Origin: Schizophyllum amplum
Taxonomy: Eukaryota > Basidiomycota > Agaricomycetes > Agaricales > Schizophyllaceae
Reading direction: 5' to 3'
DNA: 64,000 nt
Assembly (NCBI GenBank): GCA_007026445.1
Contig: VDMD01000006.1
Location: 1,225,738 to 1,289,737, forward strand
The notes under the pieces were generated by a model, which was not told the DNA's origin, did not search any database, and saw nothing but the letters and a program-made list of their open reading frames with translations. Numbering within the stretch: position 1 is the first letter of the stretch; each line of letters begins with the position of its first letter. Below, one piece after another: positions 31,418 to 41,997 of this stretch. Position numbers and translations under genes: made by a program.

Positions 31418-31601
31418 GCTGGTTACGGATAGAAAGTTCCACTGGCTCAAGCGTCTTACATAGGGCGTGCGAAACTGAATTATTTTGTTTTATCTTATCG
31501 TTGGTGTCGAGTCAATTTTTGCTCATCGAATGCATACTGTACATTATCAATATACACGGACGGTAGCAGCAGTTGGTCACTGGTCATGCAACTCTCCCTG
31601 A

Positions 31602-32634
31602 TCAACTCCCATCCCCCCGTTGCCTCTTCTCCGCTGGCGCTCCCTCCATTGGCGGACGGCCATGCCCTCCGCTTGGTCCATCCACATCCATATCCGCATC
31701 TTCTGTCGCCGACATAACGAACCCCTGCGCAACGCCCTCCAGCACCGTCCGACTTACCACCGCCCGCAGTTCGCTCTCGTCCGGTTCGCGCCCTTCGGCT
31801 TCGGCGCGCTGCATGATTTCTTGCACGGAGGCCATGAGCGTGGACGTGAGCGCCTCGGAGGCGGCGTTTTGGGAGTGCTGGGAGGGTACTGCGGTACTCG
31901 TGGATGGTGGTAGTGCTGCCGTCACGATTGTGTGTCCGTTGCCATTGGTTTGTGGAGCGTCGTTCGCTTGTCCGCTGATGACACCCTCGAGGAAAGAGGC
32001 GACATCGTCGAAGTCTTCGCGGAGGTGGTCGATGGGCTAGGTACGAAGATTGAAATAGGATGGAAGCACGCGTGAAGAGGAAGGATGCAATTTAGCGCTA
32101 AATCTGCGAGAATAGAGAGCACACACCGAGATGCCTTCGTGATTAGTTCTTGCTACGGTTGCGCCGTGATCGACGAGGAACTGTGCAGTAGCGACGTCCT
32201 CGACTGTATACAGCGGGGTGTCGCCATCAGAATCGATTACATTGACGTCGCCGCCTGTGGCGCAATGAGCAGAGGCGTTAGTAGGAGGATGCGACGACGC
32301 ACCCCTTGAGATCAAGTACTCTAGCACCTGCAGTTGGCCGTACGAAGCAGCTGCATGCCTGGGGTCTGTGAGCCACGGCGAGGAGGCGAGCGCCGGCGTT
32401 TACATGGGCGTATATGTGTTCTCGTCAGGGATGTTGGGGGACAGGGCTGCAGTGATGTTAGCGAACGCTGCTTTGATCGGGGGAACGTCGTGCGTACATT
32501 CGCCTTCAATGAGTTGCTGGGCGCTGCAGGTAAGCCAAGGGGGAATAGTGATGGTATACGCGGCCACTCACTTGGACACGCTCGAGGTCGCCATCCCCAG
32601 CCGCGACCCAGATGTTCTTCGGGGGTCTTGCCAT
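31602..32634 (-). CDS. Small ankyrin-repeat protein
   Basis: Scaffold-type ankyrin protein of 264 residues, resembling the conserved fungal family of S. pombe SPAC105.02c. Exons: 32634..32572, 32516..32404, 32358..32303, 32254..32127, 32036..31602. The start is MARPPKNIWVAAGDGDLERV. Repeat 1 runs TYTPMHAAASYGQLQVLEYL and ISRGGDVNVID; repeat 2 runs DSDGDTPLYTVEDVATAQFL and VDHGATV. The C-terminal ~145 residues are Ala/Ser/Thr- and then acid-rich, ending AEKRQRGDGS, a possible nuclear signal. The gene is divergent from WC-2 with 472 bp between start codons. Function is not known beyond the family. Confidence 0.88.
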
Positions 32635-33106
32635 TGTGAACTTGAAGATGATTGTGATGAGAAAAGCGCCGCGGTCGCGATCACGATCGCGGTCAGGTCC
32701 AAGATAATGAACCCGCCTAAACGGGAATTCCGTCGACGGCGCCGAAGTCCTCACAAAATTGCGCCGAGGACGGCTCAGGCAGCGCCAGCCGTACGCGAGC
32801 TCGCCGCCGCTGCCCGCGACGCGGAACGTGTTTGTTTGGGAAAGTTTTGGTCAGCATTTTGCGCGGGGATTCCCTTGTTAGGTCGACTTTGCCCCTCTTT
32901 TATCGCCAACATCATCGATTCCAGCGACCGGCGCCGTCGCCGCCGACGTCGAGCAGCCCGCCAGCTTAGTTGCTCCAGACAACGTCACCACCGACCGCCG
33001 CGTCGCAGCTGACCGCTCAGAGCCCCGGCCACCGCTCTTGAACGTTCGCGCCGACGCTGACACAGCCTCCTGCCCACCCCGCCTCGACCCCAACACGACC
33101 GTCGCC
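32635..33106. promoter_or_regulatory. Shared upstream region of the ankyrin gene and WC-2
   Basis: A 472-bp intergenic stretch between two divergent start codons, so it must include both 5' UTRs and promoters. It contains a GATCGCGATCACGATCGCG-type direct/inverted GATC/GATCG array near 32678-32697. No ORF. No TATA box is obvious. Confidence 0.5.
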
Positions 33107-35268
33107 ATGTCGCGCGCGCAGAACGCAGCGTCGCAGCCGCCTCCGGTGCTGCCCAAGATCGGCGAGACGCGCTGTTGTGAGTGGTCGTGCATAGTCCGGG
33201 CGATCACGATCGACTGGCGGGTTGATCTGGTCGTCTCTTTGGGAATCCGCTGATTACATTTCAGACTGGGCGCTCCTCTCCTCCGACCTCCAGTTCATCT
33301 ACCTTGACCCCGTCCTCGCAAGCCACCTCGAAGAGCAGGCAGAGACCCTCGTCGGCAAGTCCCTCCTCCAGTTCGTCCACCCCGACGAGCAGGCTTCTGC
33401 CAAGCAAGACCTTGGCAGTGTCCTCGACAGCCGTACCCTTCACGGCAGCGTTACTCGGTGCGTGCAACACCAGTGAACCCCAACTATCACTCAGCCGCTT
33501 ACCCAATCCACAGCGTCCGATTTTCTCGACTCTCCTATGTCCGCCGCCAGCTCGGCCACACAGGCGCCGGCTCAGGCTCCGCCCCCGGCGCCCAGTGGGA
33601 CGGCGCAGAAAAGGTCTCCTACGACTCGGACTACATGGCCGTCGACATAGTCATCAACTGGGCCGCCGAGGGCCTCGTCCTCTGCTTCATCCACGCCATA
33701 GTCGACCTCGACCCCAAGGAGGACAACGACGAGAGCAAGAAGGGCGGCTGGTCGAACTGGTGCGGTACCCCCGTCATGACCCTCGATCACTTCCAGCTGC
33801 TCTTCCGCCGCCTCCTCATCTGCGTCCCGCAGGCGGGCAGCGGAATTCGAGTGTTTCAGATCCTATCGAACCAGCAGGAGCGTCAGCTCATGCTCAGCTG
33901 GCCCCCAGACCAGGGACACGGGCCCATGGGTAGAGACTTCTCGCGCCTCGCCGAAAAAGTCGCCATGGGCAACGGCGCTCCCAGCGAGACCGACGCGAAG
34001 ACTAGCTGCACCAGACGTTTCCGCTCCATGCAGACCATGCCTGGCATCGGCGCGGACGTAGAGAGCATCTTTATTCCGCATGGTAGGCACCCCGCGAGCT
34101 CCAGGTCACCACGTTGCTGACCACACTTACTTAGGTTCCATCGTTTTCGCCTGCCACAAGGTGAACGCACCCTCGCGCGCCTCTTCCACCCCGACTTCCA
34201 TGCAGGCGTACGGGCAACCCGCCTACACCGCTGGCCAGCAGCACCAGCCGCCTTACTATGACGGCAGCAGCAACGGCTACGGGCTCCCGCCACCACCACT
34301 GTCAGTGAATCCGCCAGCTGGCCCGTTCATCCCTGCCTCACAACCCAACTCTGCCGCCTCCGCTTCATACTCCCCACAACGCTGGTCGCAGCCCGGGGAG
34401 CCGTCTGGCTCGTACACGCAATGGCAGGGCCAGCCTGGGCAGTCTGGTTCTCAGCCCCCTTCATCGATCGATCACCAGCGTGCGGGGACCTACCCACCTC
34501 AAGGGCAGCCGTGGCCTGCTGGTGGGCAGCCCGTGTATGCGGACGGTTCGTATCAGGGTACGCCGGACGGCGACTCTGAAGTCCCTCCACCCAAGCGGCG
34601 CGTGAGTCCCGGGCAGACGCGCGAGTCCTCGGCCGGGAAGGGTGGTGCCAACGGAGGCAATCGCCCCGTGGGCGTCATCAAGTGCTCGAGCTGCAAGACG
34701 ACGTCCAGCCCGGAGTGGCGCAAGGGGCCGAGCGGGAAGAAGGAGCTGTGCAATGCGTGCGTTCCTTACCTTTGCTTCTGAAGCACAACGTTTGTACTGA
34801 CCGCTCTCCTTTAGCTGCGGCCTCCGCTTTGCGCGCTCACGGGCCAAGAAGGAAGGGCACGTGCAGGCTAAGAAGCGTAAGGAGAAGGGCGTCACCAAGC
34901 GCGACTCTGCCACGCCGCCCGCTGGCTACCGCCGGTACGAGGAAGGGGAGGGCGCGTACGCCCCTCCCGCGCCCGCGTCCGGTACCTCCGCGTCACCCAG
35001 CCCAGTCAACTTCGTGCACTACTCGCCCAGTGCGGGCGGCGAGGCCGCGCGCGCGATGCCGTATGGGGCGGATACGAGGACGCCCTATAGCGGGTCATCG
35101 TACTATACGTCGCCGCTGGCGACGCAGCCGCCTGTGGCCCCTGCGGACTCGGGTGCCTACGAGCAGGGTCGCGCGTCGCCTGGCCAGATCGTGGCGCCGG
35201 CGTCGTTCGAGCGGGAGAGGGAGCGGGAGGCGGCGCCGGAGCAGCGGCGGAGCGTGCTGAGTGGATGA
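33107..35268 (+). CDS. wc-2: White collar-2-type PAS/GATA transcription factor
   Basis: Partner of the flavin photoreceptor WC-1 in the nuclear white-collar complex that activates light-induced genes. Exons: 33107..33176, 33265..33457, 33514..34082, 34135..34756, 34815..35268; 635 residues. The PAS domain starts in exon 2 ([28 protein letters not shown]), and exon 3 has the extended WC-2 block with [20 protein letters not shown] and DAKTSCTRR. Exon 4 is a Gln/Pro/Ser/Tyr-rich linker. The GATA finger is C-x2-C-x18-C-x2-C at Cys461, 464, 483 and 486 ([18 protein letters not shown]), with the last intron splitting it just before the final Cys. It is followed by [13 protein letters not shown], the WC-2 signature. 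There is no flavin-binding LOV motif, as expected for WC-2. Confidence 0.93.
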
Positions 35269-36519
35269 ACGGGCAGGGGGGTGAGTTGTTGCTGTGGTTA
35301 TACTCGATATTCCTTTTTTCCGCGGTGGCGGTAAATCGCCCGCGTCGTTTCTATCGTCCTGCCTTCTGCCTAGTACCTTCCTGCGATCCTCCCCCGCCCT
35401 CTTCATCCCCTTTTAGCTTGTTTTTTTCGTCGTGTTCGCGCTTTGTATTCCAGAATGGACTGTCGCCTTTACATTTCTGTTACATAGGTTGGGCGAGTTC
35501 TTGTTGTAAATAATATGGTGATCGCGTGCAAGTACTTAAGTTAATTTTAACACCGATCATGTGATCTACGGCTAACGGTCCGTGTTTGCGGTTCGAACTT
35601 GGTGACTTATCGCCGATCGGTGACCCAGATCCCTCTCAGTGACCTTTCACTTGGACGCAAAGCTCAAGCGCACACTGCTTCGCTGTTCCTTGCTCAGTGC
35701 TTATCTATCTCTACCGGTTTCCTATCCCCTTAGCTGGTACTCATGTTGTCTGGGCCACTGGGTGATGCAGCGCCAGCGCTCGAGAACAACCTTACCCTTT
35801 ACAGGCTTTTCTGCCGCAGGACTACGACTAGCCCTCCACTTGAGTGGAAGCTATGCTCGGGGGTTCATCTTATTGTCTTGCGCCACTTATGATGTATGGA
35901 ACCACCACCGACGTCGCTCTTCAGGATGACGGGTTAACAGTGTCATGACCAAGCTACACAAGCGCTTGTAGCGGAGCGCCGACTGCGATGCGTTAGGTCA
36001 ACGAGATGAAGTCTTATGGCGCACAAATCGTATTGCATAGTGAGGTACGCAGGCCGCTCCTCTAGAGCTTGATTGACCAAATGCAGGGGGAACGTTACGC
36101 ATGTCGCAGACCATCGTGAGTTAAGACTTCTGCTAGTAGCGTGTACTGCCAGTTGAACGCCGCTCTCTGTACAGGCCGTGATTACGGATGACATCACGTT
36201 GCCTTCCGACGTTCGCGATACATTGAACAAGATACCCCCTCCCAGAGTCCCAGTTGAGCTGCTTCCACGCGCCTTCCGTCTGCGCTATCGTATCATGATC
36301 CTGCCTTGGATCTGTGCCTCCGTACCACTTCAATGACTCGGCTGCCTGTGGGTTTCAGTAGCTCACTCATGAGGCGAGAGATGTGGATCCTATCACCACC
36401 AGCCTGACACTGCACAGGACTAAAGGTCTCGGGTGACAACGCTAAGGTTCTGCAAGGTGAGTATATAAGCGACTCCCTCATAGTGGGAAACCTCACTTTA
36501 AAGTGCGCTGCTGAGCAAT
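35269..36519. other. Intergenic, ~1.25 kb
   Basis: The WC-2 3' flank and the upstream region of the A/B-barrel gene. Short ORFs only; no repeats or family signal seen. Confidence 0.5.
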
Positions 36520-37316
36520 ATGTCCACGTCCCTACTCGATATCACTATCGTCTCGAACTTCGATGCAGCAGAGGCGCTTCGTGCCAAAGACGCTGCGAGC
36601 GACGCGCTTGGTCTGCAGAGGTACGGGTCGGCGAGTCTCGTCATAATGCGCGTCCGAGTCGCTCAAGGAATTTCACAGCGTGTACATCGGTCAGGAAGTT
36701 GAAGACCCGTCGCAGGGATACTGCGTGCTGCGTGAGTGACAGCGCCATCACCCGACTCACCGTCACCCCTCTCACTGACGCACACACTCCTCAGAATGGG
36801 GATCGCTTAGCGCGCGGGATGCTTTCCTCCGAAGCGCCGCCTATGAAACGTACGCGCGTCATCTTACGGTCGCCCACGGTCCTTTTGTGGCCTACCTCTC
36901 TGAAGCCAATTCTGCGGCTTATGCGACCATTCTCGCTGCACCCGTGCAGAAAATCGGCTTCTTGGTCGCGCGCACGGATCTCGGGCGAGAGCGGGTTCGG
37001 GGGATCATGGATTTTGCTCGTGCTGGGAGGGAAGAGCGTGCTGAGAAGCACGAGATCATGGGCGAGATAATCACGGCGGCTGTCGACGACGAGGACTGCA
37101 GTGTTGTTCTGGACGGATGGGAGTCCGTTGAGGTGCGTGTTCACTTTCGATGTCGAGGCTGGTCAGCGGAGGTGTGTGGATGGCTGACGGGCTCGGCAGA
37201 AACATCGCGCGTACGCCGCTCGCGGGGTCAACACATCCGCCATGTCGGAGGTCATTCATACACTGGACTGGTTTTCGTCTAGGCACGTCCTGAGCTGCGC
37301 AGAGAGCATGCCTTGA
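36520..37316 (+). CDS. Two-domain ABM-type dimeric alpha/beta-barrel protein
   Basis: Small protein of 202 residues resembling the basidiomycete family with tandem antibiotic-biosynthesis-monooxygenase-type A/B-barrel domains. Exons: 36520..36620, 36679..36731, 36795..37132, 37200..37316. Spliced features: DALGLQSVYIGQEVEDP, GYCVLQWGSLSARDAF, LAAPVQKIGFLV (start of the second domain), and VVLDGWESVEKHRAY in the last strand-helix unit. No signal peptide; probably cytosolic. Members of the fold may be cofactor-free oxygenases or stress-response proteins, and no catalytic residue can be assigned here. It lies 660 bp upstream of the NRPS-like gene on the same strand, which may or may not be functional linkage. 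Confidence 0.72.
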
Positions 37317-37976
37317 GCTGCGGTTGCAGCGCAGTAGTAGGGCGTAGCCGTCTAGGTGAACAGACGCCTACAGATGCAGGCGTGTGACCATATAAACAAT
37401 ATGCATCAAATAATCCAGCTATCTGGATGTCTGAAGTTACGGCCTTAGGCTAGTAGAGCTGCATCGCGAGTATGCACTAATACTAGGCGCGCGCGCTAGG
37501 CTGATGCAGCGAACGATGCAGCAAGGCGCTCGCCCGAGCTCCATCATACGAGCAGGCTTGGTATCCTGGCAGAATGAAAGCTCAGTGTGGATCTGCAAGT
37601 TGGCCCTAAAGTGGTTTATGACGGAGACATGCAATAGTAGACATGCTTACAGGCAAACGGCCATGTTCACAAACAAAGAGTAGAGACCACAGTCGTGACG
37701 TCCCGACAGCGTTTCGGTGACGGAGAGCCGCGGTCAGGCCGCGGTGAGCATCGAGCGGCGTAATAGAGTCTCAGATAGTTGAGTCGACTCCGCTGAATAT
37801 TGCAGAAGCTCATATTCAATAAGTGCAAACAAGGCGACGTTAGCAGCGGCGCTGCAGTGGTGACTGGAACCGTCAGTCAAGAATTAGTCCATCCAGTGTC
37901 GCCGCCGGCCGCTTCCATTGGGAGTCTTATAACTTATCAGAAACCATGGCCCTTTTCACAGCGTACGAAACGAAAC
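37317..37976. other. Intergenic, 660 bp, upstream of the NRPS-like gene
   Basis: No supported ORF apart from the open extension upstream of the NRPS-like ATG. Contains GC-rich near-palindromes around 37727-37745 (GCCGCGG repeated). Presumably the promoter of the NRPS-like gene. Confidence 0.5.
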
Positions 37977-40900
37977 ATGGCAACACTTGCATTCCCACCC
38001 GACCCTCTGTTTGCCGACGGCAGTCGTGGAAAGGACTGCCGATATGAGCGCTTGATTCCGGCCTCAGCTCCTCAAGATGGTCTCTCGAAGGACGTCCTTC
38101 TTATTACTGCGCTGCGCCTGGTACACCTACGCTGCTCTGACGTGGAACAGGCCTCTATAGGCAAGCACCCAATCAATTCCCTTCGCAACTACGTCTGACA
38201 TGTTCGGCAGGATTTTTCCGTCATGGAAACACGCAGGAAGTCACAATTCCCATGAATGTTGACATGACTTGTGCCCAAGCTGTGGAAGCGACGACACTTG
38301 CGCTCAAGGAGCACGCCAAATGCCCTCCATCGAACAAAATATCACTGGACACCGTTTTGTACAGCGAGGACTTCGGTTCCGTGCATTTCAATTCCAGTAG
38401 GTCTGTACTGGTTCAATCCATCCGCAAGTATATGCACTGATCATAGGTTATAGTTGGGACACATTCTCATTCGCTATTTCTTTCGACGGCCCATCCAGCT
38501 GCGTCTTCGCCGGCGACGCGCGCTTGTATTCTCCCAAGAACGTCGCGTGTATTGCTGACACTGTCTTGGACGCGCTGGACATTATCTCCAGGTTTCCTAC
38601 CACCACCATCGCCGACTTTGTATTCTCCAATACGCTGCAGAGGCTGGCGAACGTTGGGATATCAACTGCGCCGCCGGTTTCGCCGTCGTACAAGGAAACA
38701 ACATTACGAGATGCATTTCGGCACGCGGTAAAGACATACCCAACTGTTGTCGCCCTGACAGACGGCGACGAGGATCTCACCTACACTGAATTTGATATTT
38801 TGACCGACATGCTCGCGGACATGATTTCTGAGGCGTTCTCCGAACACCGCGACGCAAACTCTATCGCGACATGCATCCCGTCCTCTCCGCTTGCCATCAT
38901 CGTCTTCTACGCCATCATCAAGTACGGCGCGGCGTACGTTCCACTCGACGTGCGGTCGCCTGAGGCCCGCCTGAAGATGCTGCTCGCAGACTGCGGCGCG
39001 GCCATGCTAATCACAAGCGCCGCCTCGCCAATTATGGAGGGTTTATCCTTGCGCACGCTCGATGTCACCGATTTCATCGACAAGGCCAAGTCGCGTATAC
39101 CAGACTGGAGAGCCAGTGCGAGGTCGCTCTGGCGCGCTCGACCGAGCGACTTGGCGTACGTCATGTATACGAGCGGCAGCACGGGTATCCCCAAGGGCGT
39201 ATGCATGAGCGCCTCCGCCGTCCTCTCTCTCGCATACGACCGCGGCATGGCCCGCATCGTTCCCGGCATGCGCGTCGCGCAAATCAGCAACCTAGCATGG
39301 GACGGCAGCGTATTCGACGTGTGGTGTACGCTGACCGTGGGTGCTACACTTGTCTGCTTCTCTACGTACGACGTCCTCGAGCCGACGAGGCTTGCGGATC
39401 TCTTCCGCAACCGCCGCGTTGACGCGACTTTCATCGCAACGTCGCTCTTCCGGCATGCGCTGATCACCGCACCGCGCCTCTTCGCAGACCTGCGCCTGGT
39501 TGTAGTTGGCGGGGAGCTACTCGATTTTGTGCAGTGTCGCCGATTCCGGGAGGTTAACAAGCATGGAGAACTAGTCAATGGCTATGGCCCCACGGAGACA
39601 TGTTTTGTGGCGTATGTGTCGCACTTCTCTGTCAAGTTCCATGTTTTAGCGAGTGCTGATTTGCCTTCTAGAGTCGCGCACAAAATAGATCGCACTCTGG
39701 AACAGGGTCCCGTGCCCATTGGGCGTCCCTTCAAGCACACGCAATGCGTAGTTCTCGACGCTAGGGGGCACTTAGTTCCCCCTGGAATCCCTGGGGAGCT
39801 TTATATAGGCGGACGTGGTGTCGGCTCAGGATACCTGAATCGTCCAGCGGAGACCGCTGCAGCATTTATTCGCATGTCCATCCCCGGTCTGGACCAGGCG
39901 CCGTCGATATTTTATCGTACAGTAAGTCCCCTTGCCATGTCATACGATGGGTCAACTGAACTTTCTGTTTAGGGAGACGTCGTGAGGTGGCTTCCAAGTG
40001 GCGACATGCAGTTCGAGCGACGCTTACAAGCGGGACAAGTCAAGATACGCGGGCAGCGATTTGAGTTGGCAGAGGTCGAAGCCGCGATCATCAGCACCGG
40101 ACTCGCGAATGACGTTTCAGTATCATACGTGAAGCCGGTCGACGGCCGACCACCTTACCTTGCTGCGTTCATGGTACCCGAAAACGAGAACGATAGCGCC
40201 CTCACCTTGGCAGCGCTCACTCGCGCGATGAAGGGGGTTGTCGCTGCATACATGATCCCGCACGCGCTGTACATCCGGGGCTCCCTTCCGTTGAACAACA
40301 ACGGGAAACTGGATCGACGAACTCTAGACAGCGAGGCGCTCGAGCACGACGGCCATGCACAAGCTGACACACCGAGGCTTTCGCCTGTCCATTCCGCGCC
40401 AAAAGACGGCGATCACTCCACTGAGTCTCGCATCTGCGCCATCTTTAGCGAGATCCTGGGTGGAAGGCGCATCGATGTTACAGACGATTTTCTCGACGTC
40501 GGTGGGCACTCGCTGCTCGCTATGCAGCTCAAATGGCGCCTCGACAAAGAGCTCGGCGTCTTCGTGACCATGCGAGATATCTTCCAAGGTGCCACAGCTC
40601 AGCGCTTCGCCGAATTATTCGCCAGAAGGAAGGCCGACGCTACCAGATCCATCGCAGACGTGGCGTCGACGCTCCCGGACGCCAATCTTCGAGAGTATCC
40701 ACTCTCTGCGTGCTCGCGATGGCAGTACTCCGTCAGCCGCTCTGTGCTGGCGGAGGATGCCGTCAGCCATACACCGTTCTGGCTACGACTCAGCGGCGAC
40801 CTGAACGAGGCTTTCCTCGAGTCTGCCTTGCAGGATATAGTCCGCAGGCAGGATATCCTTCGGACCGTATTCGATGAGGTGGACGGCCATCCCCGCGCCC

Positions 40901-41997
40901 GCGTCCTTGATCGGCTTCCCTCTCTGCAGGTGATAGACGTGCCACAGGATTTGACAGGCGATGCGCTGAACACCCTTTTCCGTCATCACGCAAGTAGGCC
41001 CTTCGACATCGCCCTTGAGCCACCCTTCCGCCCCATTCTCTTCCGCCTGACACCGCAGAAGCGCGTGCTCTTGCTGTCTCTCGATCACCTCGTCACCGAT
41101 GGTTACTCAGAGGACATCATCTTCAAGGAGCTGCGTGAGATGTACGCTGCCATTTGCGACGGTCGTACCGCCGCGCTCCCTGATCTTGTCGTCACATGCG
41201 CCGACGTCGCGCGCTGGGAGCACAGCGAGCACTTTGCTGCACTCATCGCGCCCCAGCTTGGATACTGGACATCGCAGCTCCAGGGATGCTCGCCCGCCGC
41301 ATTTGAACCTGACCTCCCACGCGCGGATCCTGGGACGAGCGCCATCGCAGGCGCTTCCGTCCCCATCGTACTCTCTGAGCAGCTCGTTGAACGCCTGGAT
41401 ATCGCGTGCGGCGCGGCGGGCGCCACATTCGCGATGGCACTCATGGCGGTGCTCCGCGTAGTGCATTTCCGTCGCACTGGATCGCTCGACGCCGTACTGG
41501 GCGGCGCCACCGCGAACCGGCAGCGTGCAGAGCTCGCGCACCTGCAGGGGATGTTCGCGACGGCGCTGTTGTACCGAATCCGCATTGTGCCAGGGCAGAG
41601 CTTCCGGGACTTGCTGCAGCAGACACGCGACTTAGCCGCGGAGGGGATGGCGAACACGGATGCGCACATGGCGACCATACTCGAAGCGCTGTGGGAGCGT
41701 GGCGCAGTTCCCGAGGGTAGTGTGCCGCTGCGCGTCGCGATGGGCTACGTCGTGCACGACGCAACATCGGCCCAGGCGGGCAATGTGAAGATGGAACGGA
41801 TGGAGGTGAACATGCATGTAGTGCAGTTCGACATGGAGATCTACTTCGACAGGATTAATGGGACTGACAAGATAACGGGACAGATCAACTATCGACGTGA
41901 TCTCTATGGCAGTGCTTACATGGAAGGCATCGCTGCAGATGTAGAGCATATACTAGCAGAGTTCGCAGAGACATCCGACTTCACTGTCGAAGGCTGA
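37977..41997 (+). CDS. NRPS-like enzyme: partial C, A, PCP, C
   Basis: Activates an amino or aryl acid as adenylate, loads it on a carrier domain and probably condenses or releases it. Exons: 37977..38160, 38211..38400, 38454..39611, 39672..39921, 39973..41997; 1,268 residues. Intron 1 seems to use a GC donor (TATAG|gcaagc). Residues 1-~150 look like the C-terminal half of a condensation domain (EVTIPMNVD, FSFAISFDG). The A domain has YAIIKYGAAYVPLD (A2), YTSGSTGIPKG (A3), NGYGPTE (A5), YRTGDVVRW (A7), QVKIRGQRFELAEVEA (A8) and NGKLDR (A10). The carrier motif DVGGHSLLA has the Ser for phosphopantetheine at ~774. The final C domain has DHLVTDG, an HHxxxDG motif with the first His replaced but the second kept. 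No thioesterase or reductase domain. Substrate not predicted. Confidence 0.88.

Noticed and set aside
37727..37745. CRISPR-like or regulatory GCCGCGG repeats upstream of the NRPS-like gene
   Set aside because: Only two short GC-rich copies; consistent with chance in this base composition.
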